64,000 bases of DNA from an uncultured Pelagibacteraceae bacterium (GTDB taxonomy: Bacteria; Pseudomonadota; Alphaproteobacteria; Pelagibacterales; Pelagibacteraceae), in contig CACLVA010000005.1 in the NCBI GenBank assembly GCA_902610315.1, forward strand, positions 1 to 64,000, in the 5' to 3' direction. Each line of letters opens with the position of its first letter. The stretch's first letter is position 1. Under the pieces are notes generated by a model, which saw nothing but the letters and a program-made list of their open reading frames with translations, ran no database searches and had not been told where the DNA came from. A program made the position numbers and the translations under genes. Of this stretch, positions 37,184 through 45,566 are shown piece by piece.

Positions 37184-38053
37184 TTACTGATTTGATTGTT
37201 TTGCTTTTATATCTCCGAAGAACTTAAAAAATTCACTATCTGGTGAAAGAATTAAAGAAGTTTCACCACCTATTAAAGCTTTCTCGTAAGCTTGCATTGC
37301 CCTATAAAAAGCAAAGAACTGTGGATCTTGTCCAAATGCATCAGCAAATATCTTATTTCTTGCTCCATCTCCTTCACCTTTCATAATTTGGGATTTTTTT
37401 TCTGCATCTGCAAGTATTACTGTAACCTCTTTGTCTGCAGTTGATGTTATTGTAACTGCCATTTCTGCACCTTTGGCTCTAAATTCCTTGGCTTCTCTTT
37501 CTCTTTCAGTTTGCATTCTTCTATAAATTGCATCACTGTTTGCTTGCGGTAAGTCCGCTCTTTTAATTCTTACATCAACTATTTTTATACCAAAGTTTTC
37601 AGCTTCATTATTTACACCCTCCTGTATTAATGCCATTTGTTTTGTTCTATCTTGTGATAATAGAGTTTGTAGTTCTTGCTGACCTAATACGTTTCTTATT
37701 CTTGAATTGATAATTGTAGATAATCTTGATCTAGCAACTCTTTCGTTACCAACCGATATATAAAACTTCAGTGGATCAATAATTTGAAATCTCGCAAAAG
37801 CATCAACAATCAAACGTTTTTGATCTGAAGCAATTACCTCTTCTGGAGGTGTATCCAAATTTAAAATTCTTTTATCTAAATAAACAACGTTTTGGATGAA
37901 TGGCAATTTAAAATTTATTCCTGGTTTTAAAATAATTTTTTTTGGGTCACCAAATTGTAATACTATTGCTTGATTTACTTCTTTTACTATAAAGATTGAG
38001 AAGAAAGCTGTAAAAGCTATAATTAGAACTATTGGTAGTGCAAATTTTTTCAT
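37184..38053 (-). CDS. hflC: FtsH-protease modulator HflC
   Basis: An N-terminal membrane anchor (FALPIVLIIAFTAFFSIFIV) precedes an SPFH/band-7 domain: VNQAIVLQFGDPKKIILKPGINFKLPFIQNVVYLDKRILNLDTPPEEVIASDQKRLIVDAFARFQI, then a long helix with RRMQTEREREAKEFRAKGAEMA. With HflK it forms the membrane cage around FtsH. The ATG at 38053 is chosen because it sits 1 base from the hflK stop and gives the usual start MKKFALP; the track frame extends upstream without support. About 289 residues. Confidence 0.94.
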   Translation of the reverse strand: MKKFALPIVLIIAFTAFFSIFIVKEVNQAIVLQFGDPKKIILKPGINFKLPFIQNVVYLDKRILNLDTPPEEVIASDQKRLIVDAFARFQIIDPLKFYISVGNERVARSRLSTIINSRIRNVLGQQELQTLLSQDRTKQMALIQEGVNNEAENFGIKIVDVRIKRADLPQANSDAIYRRMQTEREREAKEFRAKGAEMAVTITSTADKEVTVILADAEKKSQIMKGEGDGARNKIFADAFGQDPQFFAFYRAMQAYEKALIGGETSLILSPDSEFFKFFGDIKAKQSNQ

Positions 38054-38054
38054 A

Positions 38055-39152
38055 TTAATTAGTTTTCTTTTTAAGTTCTGGTAATGGTAGATATGGAACA
38101 ACTCCTGATCCAGAGTCTTTGTCGATTATTACTTTATCAATATCAGCCAAAACTTTTTCCATAGTCTCGAGATACATTCTTTCCTGTGTTACTTCTTTTG
38201 CTTTTCTGTACTCGTTAAAAATTGATAAAAATCTACTTGCTTCACCTTCTGCTTTAGCAACAACTTCTTTTTTATAAGCTTCTGCAGCTTGAAGTATTTT
38301 TGCAGCTTCACCCCTTGCTCTTGGGATTACGTCATTTGCGTAAGCTTCCGCTTCATTTTTTGATCTTTCCATATCCGCTCTAGCTGCTTGAACATCTCTG
38401 AATGCATCGATAACTTGATCTGGTGGATCCGCTTTTTGCGTTTGAACTTGTGTTACTTGAATTCCACTTTGGTACTCATCTAAAATTTGTTGAATTATAG
38501 TCTCTGTTTCTTGTTCTATTAATGATCTTCCTTCAGTTAAAATTGGTTGAATATTACTTTTAGCGATTACTTCTCTCATTGCTGTTTCTGCAGCTGCTTT
38601 TACTGTTCCTTCTGGATCTTGTATCTTAAATAAAAATTTACCAGCATCTTTTATTACCCAGAAGACTGAAAAATCTATATTAACAATATTTTCATCACCA
38701 GTTAACATTAAGCTTTCCTCTGGAACGTCTGCTACTACACCTGAACTAAATCCTGAATCTCTTTCTGATCTAAAACCGATATCAATTCTATTAACTTTTG
38801 TAACTTTTGGAGTAATTACGCTTTCGATTGGAAAAGGTATGTGATAATTCAAACCTGGTTGTGTTGTTGAAACAAATTTTCCAAATCTTAAAACAACACC
38901 CTGCTCATCAGGTAAAACACGATATAACCCACTTAGAGCATAAATTACTAATAAAATTGAAATACCAAATATTATAGGTTTTCCACCTTTAGATGCACCA
39001 CCCGGTAAAAATTTATTAATCTTGTCTTGTAAGTTTTTGATTATCTCGTCTATGTTTGGAGGAGTTGGGCCTCTTCTTCCTGAACCGTTACCTCCGCCTC
39101 CTGGGGGAGATCCCCACGGGCTACCACCTCTACTTCTAAAATCGTCAACCAT
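38055..39152 (-). CDS. hflK: FtsH-protease modulator HflK
   Basis: The 365-residue protein starts with a Gly/Pro/Arg-rich cytoplasmic tail (SRGGSPWGSPPGGGGNGSGRRGP), as HflK proteins do, then a membrane helix (IFGISILLVIYALSGLY) and the SPFH domain (RVLPDEQGVVLRFGKFVSTTQPGLNYHIPFPIESVITPKV). The C-terminal helical part has RARGEAAKILQAAEAYKKEVVAKAEGEASRF. It partners with HflC, whose gene starts 1 base downstream. The 81-base upstream gap is shared with divergent mrp. Confidence 0.95.
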   Translation of the reverse strand: MVDDFRSRGGSPWGSPPGGGGNGSGRRGPTPPNIDEIIKNLQDKINKFLPGGASKGGKPIIFGISILLVIYALSGLYRVLPDEQGVVLRFGKFVSTTQPGLNYHIPFPIESVITPKVTKVNRIDIGFRSERDSGFSSGVVADVPEESLMLTGDENIVNIDFSVFWVIKDAGKFLFKIQDPEGTVKAAAETAMREVIAKSNIQPILTEGRSLIEQETETIIQQILDEYQSGIQVTQVQTQKADPPDQVIDAFRDVQAARADMERSKNEAEAYANDVIPRARGEAAKILQAAEAYKKEVVAKAEGEASRFLSIFNEYRKAKEVTQERMYLETMEKVLADIDKVIIDKDSGSGVVPYLPLPELKKKTN

Positions 39153-39233
39153 GCACTTTATATAGTGTCTTTGTTGGGAAAAACAAGTTTAGTATGTTAA
39201 AAGAACCCTTAAAAATTCGGACTTAATGTAGCA

Positions 39234-40031
39234 ATGATAGGAAAACCTTATAAAAAAACCTTTGTCAAAAACCCGATTTCAGGCACTAAGTTTACAATTG
39301 CAATTTCTAGTGCCAAAGGAGGTGTTGGTAAATCTACTTTTGCAACAAATCTTGCATTAGCTTTAAAAAATTTGGGTTGCAAAGTAGGATTGTTAGATGC
39401 TGATATCTATGGTCCATCATTACCAAAACTTTTTTCAATTAATCAAAAACCTGAGAGCGATGGTTCAAATTTAAAACCTATTGTTAAATACGATATTCAA
39501 TGTATGTCAATTGGTTTTCTAACTGACGAACAAACTCCAATGATTTGGAGAGGTCCAATGGTAACAAGCACTATTAAAACTTTTGCCCAAAAAGTCAGCT
39601 GGAATAATCTAGATTTTATTATTGTAGATATGCCTCCTGGAACAGGAGATACTCAACTTACATTTGCACAAGAAATAGAAATGGATGGTGCCATAATAGT
39701 TTCAACTCCTCAAGAGCTTGCACTTCAGGACGTTAAAAGAGGGATAAGAATGTTTGATAAATTGGGGGTAAAGATTATTGGGCTTGTTGATAACATGAGT
39801 TTTTTTAAGGGGGACGATGGTAAAAAATATCCAATTTTTGGAGAAGGTGGAGTTAAAAGAACTGCAGAAGAATTTAGTAAAGAATTTTTGTGTGAAATTC
39901 CAATTGATCCTGAAGTTGGTAAATCTGGTGATGAAGGCAAGCCAATTGTTGAGAGTAATCCAGATAACGAGATTTCTAAAATTTATTTAGATATTGCAAA
40001 AAAAATTAAATCTTCTTTTATAGAAAACTGA
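39234..40031 (+). CDS. mrp: Mrp/NBP35-family ATP-binding iron-sulfur carrier-like protein lacking the CxxC motif
   Basis: The deviant Walker A motif SSAKGGVGKSTFATNLALALKNLG, the switch GLLDADIYGPSLPKLF and VDMPPGTGDTQLTFAQ are diagnostic of Mrp/ApbC P-loop proteins that carry Fe-S clusters. At 265 residues it lacks the N-terminal DUF59 domain found in longer Mrp proteins. The region that normally reads ENMSYFxCPxC here reads DNMSFFKGDDGKKYPIFGEGG, so the two cluster-binding cysteines are absent. It may therefore work differently. It is divergent from hflK and meets the convergent beta-barrel gene with 2 bases between stops. Confidence 0.88.
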   Translation: MIGKPYKKTFVKNPISGTKFTIAISSAKGGVGKSTFATNLALALKNLGCKVGLLDADIYGPSLPKLFSINQKPESDGSNLKPIVKYDIQCMSIGFLTDEQTPMIWRGPMVTSTIKTFAQKVSWNNLDFIIVDMPPGTGDTQLTFAQEIEMDGAIIVSTPQELALQDVKRGIRMFDKLGVKIIGLVDNMSFFKGDDGKKYPIFGEGGVKRTAEEFSKEFLCEIPIDPEVGKSGDEGKPIVESNPDNEISKIYLDIAKKIKSSFIEN

Positions 40032-40033
40032 TT

Positions 40034-42136
40034 TTATTTTAAACTATAGACTTTTAAATAAATACCATATTCAGGATCATCGGCAAAAAAGTCTAAATTA
40101 CTGGTCACATCAACATTTAAATTATTATGCTTGCTTTTATAAGCTATTTCAGTTGAAGTTTCATGAACAGAAAGAGCATACGTTGAATTATAAGAAGCTC
40201 TATAATCTCCTGCAATTACAAAATTATCATTGTAACTGCCTTCTGTAGTTTGGTCTCTAGTATACTTTGTCATTAAATTAAAACCACTATCTGTAATTAA
40301 ATCGAAACCTATTCCAGTATGTACACTGTGGGTGGCATTATTAATGTTATCTAAAGTGTATTTATCTCCGCTTGATGAATATGAAAATTTTTGTTTTGTT
40401 GACGGGCTCATATCAGCTGAGTAATTAAAATCAAAATAAGGTAAAAAGGTATTATTCTTTAAGTCAAATTTTTTATCAATATTTGCACCAACTGAGGTAA
40501 TAAAATTTCCAATATACTGATCTTTAAATTTTAAATTTAAACCTGCAGCACCTGTTTCCGTATATTCTGCAAAGTGTGTTACACCGTAGTCTATTTTAAT
40601 TTTGGGTGTAAAATTTAATTTATTTTTTGAAAGAGTATCTCTTAAACTAAAAGAGCCATAAATTTGCTCCCCTGATCTCTTACCATTAGTTGAAGTAGAA
40701 CCACTATTATTAATTAAATCAGAATTTATGAAACTTAAACCTAATAAGTGATCAGTAAATCTTTCTTCTCCTTTAGGTTTAGTCTCATAAAAAGTCAGAC
40801 CAAATGTTCTCATATTCAATGCACTTCCAAGGTCCCCCACATCAACGTCATCACTTCCAAATCTTAATGCAATACCTCTCATTATGTTATCTTTACCTCT
40901 TTTGTCTGCACCTAGTGTGATTGCTGAAGTATTTATATCTTTTGAGGATGAAACAGAGGTATCGCCTATTCGACCTACACTGATTGTTCCTTCGCTCCAT
41001 AGAGACCAACTAGAATTTTCATTATCGGTGTTTGAAGAATTATAATTAGATAAATAAACTGGTAGCAACGTTTTTGATAAAGAGTTTAAAATTTCATTAT
41101 TAAATTGAAATTTAATATTTTGGTTAGTTAAATTTCCCCTACTGTTGTTCCTTCTTAACCATTGCATACGATTGATTACTGGATATGTGGTGTGTTGTAT
41201 TAATTTTTTTGCGCTTTCAGATTGAGTCTCAATAGAAGCAACATCATCTTTATTAGCTGTTGGATCGATACAATTGATGACACCAAAGCCACAGCTTAAA
41301 TCATATTCAGCAACATCTCTATTAGCAGCATTGTTTTTTGAATCTAAAATAAATAATTTAGAACCATCATCACTGAACGCAATTCCTGAAGGTTCCTCAA
41401 TTTGGCCAGAAAGGTCGTAACCCCCTTCAAATTTTACATTAGATAAATCAAAAGGTGTGCTTAGAGTGAATTCTTTAATTTTTTGTGTACTTACTCCTGT
41501 AACGTACATTTTAGATCCATCGGCACTAAATGCTAACCCTTGTGGATTCCCATTAATTGCTTGTAGAGTACTGCTGTTTGTTCCAATATATTGTTTTTGA
41601 AGAACTGCGTTTGAGAGATCAAAGGGACTACCTAATGAATATTGTTTAATCGAGTCAGTGCCTGTCGCATCATAAATAAAAAGTTTTGTTCCATTCGTAT
41701 TAAATGCGATAGCTATAAAACTTAAACCGTCCCCATTAAAATATGTATTCTGATGTACACTGGTTGAAACATCATAGGCAGTTGATAAATTATACTCATC
41801 TATTTCTTGTTCATCTGTTCCAGCAAGAAATAATTTTGTACCATCAGAATTAAATTTTATATCTGTTGCATCTACTTGTTGTGAATTATGAAGAAATTCA
41901 TTAGAATTTTTGGTAGCAGTTGAAATATCAAAAGCAGTAGATAAATCAAATTCAAAAATTTTATTTTGACTCTTTCCAACAACAAACATTTTAGTTCCAT
42001 CTGGTTTAAATGTTATTCCATGTGCAATTTTTTGCGTAACACTTTTGCTGTCAACAAATGATGAAACTTCTCCAAAAGCATTAATATTTACAAATAAGAA
42101 AATGATTATGAAAGTTATTTTATTTATAAGTTTCAT
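40034..42136 (-). CDS. Surface protein: beta-propeller-like repeats plus autotransporter-like beta-barrel
   Basis: A signal peptide (ITFIIIFLFVNINAFGEV) is followed by about six repeats of the form FKPDGTKMFVVGKSQNKIFEFDLSTAFDIST, roughly residues 30-285, which look like beta-propeller blades. A Cys pair (LSCGFGVINCID) marks the junction. From about residue 370 alternating aromatic/polar strands typical of an outer-membrane barrel run to the end (LGADKRGKDNIMRGIALRFGSDDVDVG, YDFNYSAD-type strands). The last residue is Lys rather than the usual aromatic, a small departure. It is probably displayed on the outer membrane. I infer a type V secretion-like design; the ligand or role is unknown. Confidence 0.7.
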   Translation of the reverse strand: MKLINKITFIIIFLFVNINAFGEVSSFVDSKSVTQKIAHGITFKPDGTKMFVVGKSQNKIFEFDLSTAFDISTATKNSNEFLHNSQQVDATDIKFNSDGTKLFLAGTDEQEIDEYNLSTAYDVSTSVHQNTYFNGDGLSFIAIAFNTNGTKLFIYDATGTDSIKQYSLGSPFDLSNAVLQKQYIGTNSSTLQAINGNPQGLAFSADGSKMYVTGVSTQKIKEFTLSTPFDLSNVKFEGGYDLSGQIEEPSGIAFSDDGSKLFILDSKNNAANRDVAEYDLSCGFGVINCIDPTANKDDVASIETQSESAKKLIQHTTYPVINRMQWLRRNNSRGNLTNQNIKFQFNNEILNSLSKTLLPVYLSNYNSSNTDNENSSWSLWSEGTISVGRIGDTSVSSSKDINTSAITLGADKRGKDNIMRGIALRFGSDDVDVGDLGSALNMRTFGLTFYETKPKGEERFTDHLLGLSFINSDLINNSGSTSTNGKRSGEQIYGSFSLRDTLSKNKLNFTPKIKIDYGVTHFAEYTETGAAGLNLKFKDQYIGNFITSVGANIDKKFDLKNNTFLPYFDFNYSADMSPSTKQKFSYSSSGDKYTLDNINNATHSVHTGIGFDLITDSGFNLMTKYTRDQTTEGSYNDNFVIAGDYRASYNSTYALSVHETSTEIAYKSKHNNLNVDVTSNLDFFADDPEYGIYLKVYSLK

Positions 42137-42162
42137 TTATAGTTTTTATTTTTTTCTGTAAA

Positions 42163-43110
42163 CTATATCAACTTATCCTTAAGATCAAAAGCCAACATAA
42201 GCTCATTCCACTCCCTTTTTGAAAGGCCTGATTGTTCTGGGTCTACTTTTTCGCCACTTATTAGTTTTTGAATAATTATTTTACCTTTAGAAGATACCTC
42301 TGTGCCACCTACCCTATAATCCATAAAGGCTTCATAAGTTGTTGGCACCCATCTTTTTAAAGTATCCAACATTACATCTGCATAAGCTCTAATTTCATAT
42401 TGTGCGTGGTGATCAGCTCTTAGTCTTAAAAAATTCATTAAATTTAAAAGATCTGTTTTCCAATACCACTGGGTGTAAGTGTTCAACGTTAAATTCATTC
42501 TAGCAAGTTCTCTTGCAAGACCGGTTTCTTTTTCATCAACGACTGAACCATCGTATCTTTCATTTAACATCGTTTCGTAATTTTCATATGTTCGCTCAGC
42601 ATCATTTTTTAAAAGGTTTAAAACTTTTTTAGCTTGTTCTCCTTGAAGAACATCTCCTCTACCTTGTCTGTTACTTTTTGATTGTGCAGCTAAGTGTTCA
42701 TTCTTTGGTAAATAAAATTCTTTGTCTAAAATTGAATAACGTGCTGAGTATTCATTAACATTTGCAGTTCTATGTCTTATCCATTGTCTTGCTATAAAAA
42801 TTGGAAGCTTCACATGGTATTTAATTTCACACATCTCAAATGGTGTACTGTGCCAATGACGCATTAAATATTTTATTAGTCCACTATCTGTAGAAACTTT
42901 TTTTGTACCCTTTCCGTATGAAACTCTAGCTGCCTGAACAATTGAAGTATCATCACCCATGTAATCAATAACTCTGACAAACCCATGATCTAAAACAGAA
43001 ATTGCATCGTAAAGTATTTTTTCTAGCTCAGGAGAGACTACTCTTTTAGTTTTATTTTCTTGAGATTGTAAATCCTTTATTTCCTGCTCTTGTTCCTTTG
43101 TAAGTTTCAT
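42163..43110 (-). CDS. thyX: Flavin-dependent thymidylate synthase
   Basis: ThyX makes dTMP from dUMP using methylene-THF and FAD. The signature [14 protein letters not shown] (the RHRx7S motif) lies in [26 protein letters not shown], and the later [19 protein letters not shown] carries the C-terminal ligand residues. At 315 residues it is in the range of the long alphaproteobacterial forms. It replaces ThyA. It is divergent from the tmRNA gene, with start and tmRNA promoter within about 40 bases. Confidence 0.96.
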   Translation of the reverse strand: MKLTKEQEQEIKDLQSQENKTKRVVSPELEKILYDAISVLDHGFVRVIDYMGDDTSIVQAARVSYGKGTKKVSTDSGLIKYLMRHWHSTPFEMCEIKYHVKLPIFIARQWIRHRTANVNEYSARYSILDKEFYLPKNEHLAAQSKSNRQGRGDVLQGEQAKKVLNLLKNDAERTYENYETMLNERYDGSVVDEKETGLARELARMNLTLNTYTQWYWKTDLLNLMNFLRLRADHHAQYEIRAYADVMLDTLKRWVPTTYEAFMDYRVGGTEVSSKGKIIIQKLISGEKVDPEQSGLSKREWNELMLAFDLKDKLI

Positions 43111-43120
43111 GAATTATTTA

Positions 43121-43148
43121 TTGAATCTAATATAATTGCTTTTATATT
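43121..43148 (+). promoter_or_regulatory. Probable tmRNA promoter
   Basis: TTGAAT (43121-43126) and TATATT (43143-43148) are 16 bases apart, placing transcription start close to 43155, at the first base-paired element of the tmRNA precursor (GTTGG/CCAAC). It lies inside the short region between thyX and ssrA. Confidence 0.5.
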
Positions 43149-43151
43149 ATT

Positions 43152-43423
43152 AGTGTTGGTTTTCCAACTACGACGATAAACGAATTTCGTAATAAACATT
43201 GCGGACGTGGGGGCAGTACCCACCACCTCCACCAAAAATTTACAACTTATGGGGGTGAACCAGGATCGACGGATGTCTAAAAGTCTTTCTTTCGTTCGGA
43301 ATTGTTCCACCGTAACGGGCTATTTATAATTGCAAATAATAAATTTGCACTTGCGGCTTAATTAATTTTTTAATTAAGTTACGGGGTTTGGGGCACCTGG
43401 CAACAGAACGCCCCTTTTTTTTT
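43152..43423 (+). ncRNA. ssrA: Circularly permuted two-piece tmRNA
   Basis: The gene order is acceptor piece first. T-stem GTGGG/CCCAC (43207-43211/43219-43223), 3-prime acceptor strand CACCTCC, discriminator A and encoded CCA (43232-43234) come before a 16-base spacer and the 5-prime acceptor strand GGGGGTG (43251-43257), which pairs in seven positions including one G-U. D-region GAACCAGGATCGACGG follows. The tag frame GCA AAT AAT AAA TTT GCA CTT GCG GCT TAA (43332-43361) encodes ANNKFALAA. Its stop lies inside helix CTTAATTAA/TTAATTAAG. The conserved GGGGCACCTGGCAACAGAACGCCCC and a T9 run end the gene. This rescues stalled ribosomes by trans-translation. The 5-prime end is inferred from the promoter. 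Confidence 0.93.
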
Positions 43424-43449
43424 ATCAAAAAATTTTATAAATTAGAACA

Positions 43450-43746
43450 ATGTTATTAGGTTTCATCACTTTATTTATAATATATCTTTTACATAAATAT
43501 ATAACTGCTTGGATCAGATATTTTAACGAAACAGATGAAAGATTTGGAAACTCTGTTTGGCGGTGGTCTTATGACTATCAGGTTAAAGGAGTTAGAGATA
43601 TTTCTGATTTAGATGACAAAGAATTTGTTAGAAAAAGAAGGATTAGAAATAGAACAGTCTCATTTATGTATTGGAACTTTTTTATAGGATTTACTGTTTC
43701 CATGTATTTAATAAGCGACGTTCTAATGTTTATTTTAAACAATTGA
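43450..43746 (+). CDS. Small membrane protein of unknown function
   Basis: The 98-residue protein has an N-terminal membrane helix (LLGFITLFIIYLLHKYITAWI), a charged middle (YFNETDERFGNSVWRWSYDYQVKGVRDISDLDDKEFVRKRRIRNR) and a C-terminal helix (MYWNFFIGFTVSMYLISDVLMFIL). The middle is likely cytoplasmic given its Lys/Arg cluster. I recognise no family. It follows the tmRNA terminator by 26 bases and ends 2 bases from the convergent MazG-like gene. The aromatic-rich, in-frame conservation of charge makes it a credible gene. Confidence 0.65.
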   Translation: MLLGFITLFIIYLLHKYITAWIRYFNETDERFGNSVWRWSYDYQVKGVRDISDLDDKEFVRKRRIRNRTVSFMYWNFFIGFTVSMYLISDVLMFILNN

Positions 43747-43748
43747 GA

Positions 43749-44120
43749 TTAAGTCAAAAATTTATTTAAATTTGGTTTAAAATAATTTGGGCCTTTCATA
43801 ACCTTGCCATGTTCATTATAGATTGGTTTTCCATCATTTCCCAATTTGCTCATATTTGATTTTTGGACTTCTTCAAAACAGTCATCAAGATTAATACCAA
43901 ATGCATGTCCAGCACCATAAGTCACGTACAAAATATCCGTTAATGCATCAGCCACCTCTTTTAGGTCTTTTTTGGACATAGCATCCTTAAACTCATTAAG
44001 TTCCTCTTCAATTAAGTTAATTCTTAAATCATTAATTTTATTACTACTGAAACCTGATTTTTTTTTAACTTCTTGCCCAAATGTTGTCATAAACAATCCA
44101 ACTTTTTCAAAATTTGTCAT
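43749..44120 (-). CDS. MazG-like nucleotide pyrophosphohydrolase
   Basis: The 123-residue all-alpha protein has the MazG/HisE-type metal site: NLIEEELNEFKDAMSKKDLKEVADALTDILYVTYGAG, giving EExxE and ExxxD arrangements that bind magnesium for hydrolysis of nucleoside triphosphates to monophosphates. It probably cleans the nucleotide pool. A C-terminal stretch (GKPIYNEHGKVMKGPNYFKPNL) matches the small phage-and-bacterial MazG-like group. The divergent fumC gene starts within 60 bases. Confidence 0.82.
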   Translation of the reverse strand: MTNFEKVGLFMTTFGQEVKKKSGFSSNKINDLRINLIEEELNEFKDAMSKKDLKEVADALTDILYVTYGAGHAFGINLDDCFEEVQKSNMSKLGNDGKPIYNEHGKVMKGPNYFKPNLNKFLT

Positions 44121-44177
44121 TTCGCTCCTATATGATTCTTTTTGTTTTTAATGTATAAGATAAATGCAATTATCCAA

Positions 44178-45566
44178 ATGAAATTTAGAAAAGAGTTTGA
44201 CAGTATTGGAAAAATTAATGTCCCAAACGATAAATATTGGGGGGCGTCAACAGAAAGATCTAAAAAGTTTTTTGATATTGGTGAATTATATGTTCAAGAA
44301 ATATTAATAAAATCAATTGCAATTATAAAAAAAGCTGCAGCAACAGTTCATAAGAAGAATAATCAGATTGATGTAAAAATTGCTAATGCGATTATCAAAG
44401 CCTCAAATGAAATTATTTCTGGAAAACTCAAAAATAATTTCCCGCTGAAAGTTTGGCAAACAGGCTCCGGTACTCAAACTAATATGAATGTAAATGAGGT
44501 AATATCAAATAGGGCTATTAAATTTCTAGGTGGTAAAATGGGTTCTAAAAAGCCTGTTCATCCTAATGACCATGTAAATAAATCTCAATCAACAAACGAT
44601 GTATTTCCAACAGCAATGCATATTGCAATAGCGTTAGAGACAAAAAGTAAACTTTTACCAAGTTTAGATCTTTTAAACAAAGAACTTAAGAAAAAAGTAA
44701 AAAAATTTAAAAAAATTATAAAAGTTGGAAGAACACATTTACAAGATGCAACTCCTTTAACACTTGGCCAAGAGTTTTCTGGTTATCAATCGCAACTTCA
44801 AGATTGTATTAGTAGAATTAAACAGTCTATTAATGAGATATATTTTTTGGCTCAGGGTGGTACTGCTGTAGGTACAGGGATAAACACAAAAAAAAACTTT
44901 GATAAGAAAATTTGTAAAGAAATTAGTAAGTTAACAAAAATAAAATTCAGACCATCTAAAAATAAATTTGCTGCTCTTGCTGCCCACGATGCTATAGTGC
45001 AATTTTCGGGTACACTTAATACTACAGCAGTTTGTTTATTAAAAATTGCAAATGACATAAGATTTTTAGGGTCAGGACCAAGAGCAGGATATGGAGAATT
45101 AATACTTCCGGCTAATGAACCTGGTTCCTCTATAATGCCAGGAAAAGTAAATCCGACCCAGTCTGAAGCGGTTACAATGGTTTGCGTAAAGGTAATTGGG
45201 AATCATACTGGCATAACAATTGCGGGTTCTCAAGGGCAATTTGAACTTAATGTATTTAAACCATTAATTGCTCATAATATTCTACAATCTATAGATCTTA
45301 TTTCCGACAGTTCAAAAAATTTTGCTAAATACTGCGTAAAAGGTATTAGAGCAAACTACGACAAAATTAAAAAAGATTTGGATAACTCTTTAATGTTGGT
45401 TACTGCATTAGCTCCTAAAGTTGGTTACGATAAAGCTGCAAGTATTGCAAAAAAAGCATTAAAAAATAATACGTCACTCAAACATGAGATTATAAAAAGT
45501 GGATTAATGGATGAAAAACAATATCATAAGATCGTAAACCCAGTAAAAATGATTCAACCAGAATAG
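44178..45566 (+). CDS. fumC: Fumarate hydratase class II
   Basis: FumC interconverts fumarate and malate in the TCA cycle. Motifs in order: GKINVPNDKYWGASTERSKKFF, VWQTGSGTQTNMNVNEVISNRA, PNDHVNKSQSTNDVFPTAMHIA, VGRTHLQDATPLTLGQEFSGY, and the superfamily signature PGSSIMPGKVNPTQSEAVTMVC. The start at 44178 (MKFRKEFDSIGKI) gives about 462 residues and matches family N-termini; the frame opens at 44142, adding 12 residues with no counterpart. The 3-prime end overlaps the convergent AsmA-like gene by 13 bases. Confidence 0.95.
   Translation: MKFRKEFDSIGKINVPNDKYWGASTERSKKFFDIGELYVQEILIKSIAIIKKAAATVHKKNNQIDVKIANAIIKASNEIISGKLKNNFPLKVWQTGSGTQTNMNVNEVISNRAIKFLGGKMGSKKPVHPNDHVNKSQSTNDVFPTAMHIAIALETKSKLLPSLDLLNKELKKKVKKFKKIIKVGRTHLQDATPLTLGQEFSGYQSQLQDCISRIKQSINEIYFLAQGGTAVGTGINTKKNFDKKICKEISKLTKIKFRPSKNKFAALAAHDAIVQFSGTLNTTAVCLLKIANDIRFLGSGPRAGYGELILPANEPGSSIMPGKVNPTQSEAVTMVCVKVIGNHTGITIAGSQGQFELNVFKPLIAHNILQSIDLISDSSKNFAKYCVKGIRANYDKIKKDLDNSLMLVTALAPKVGYDKAASIAKKALKNNTSLKHEIIKSGLMDEKQYHKIVNPVKMIQPE

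Noticed and set aside
38053-38101. Upstream start of HflC in the ORF track
   Set aside because: It lies within the end of hflK; the ATG at 38053 gives a normal HflC N-terminus.
43107-43310. 67-residue minus-strand ORF between thyX and the hypothetical membrane gene
   Set aside because: It lies across the tmRNA acceptor and coding pieces, whose pairing and tag explain the sequence.
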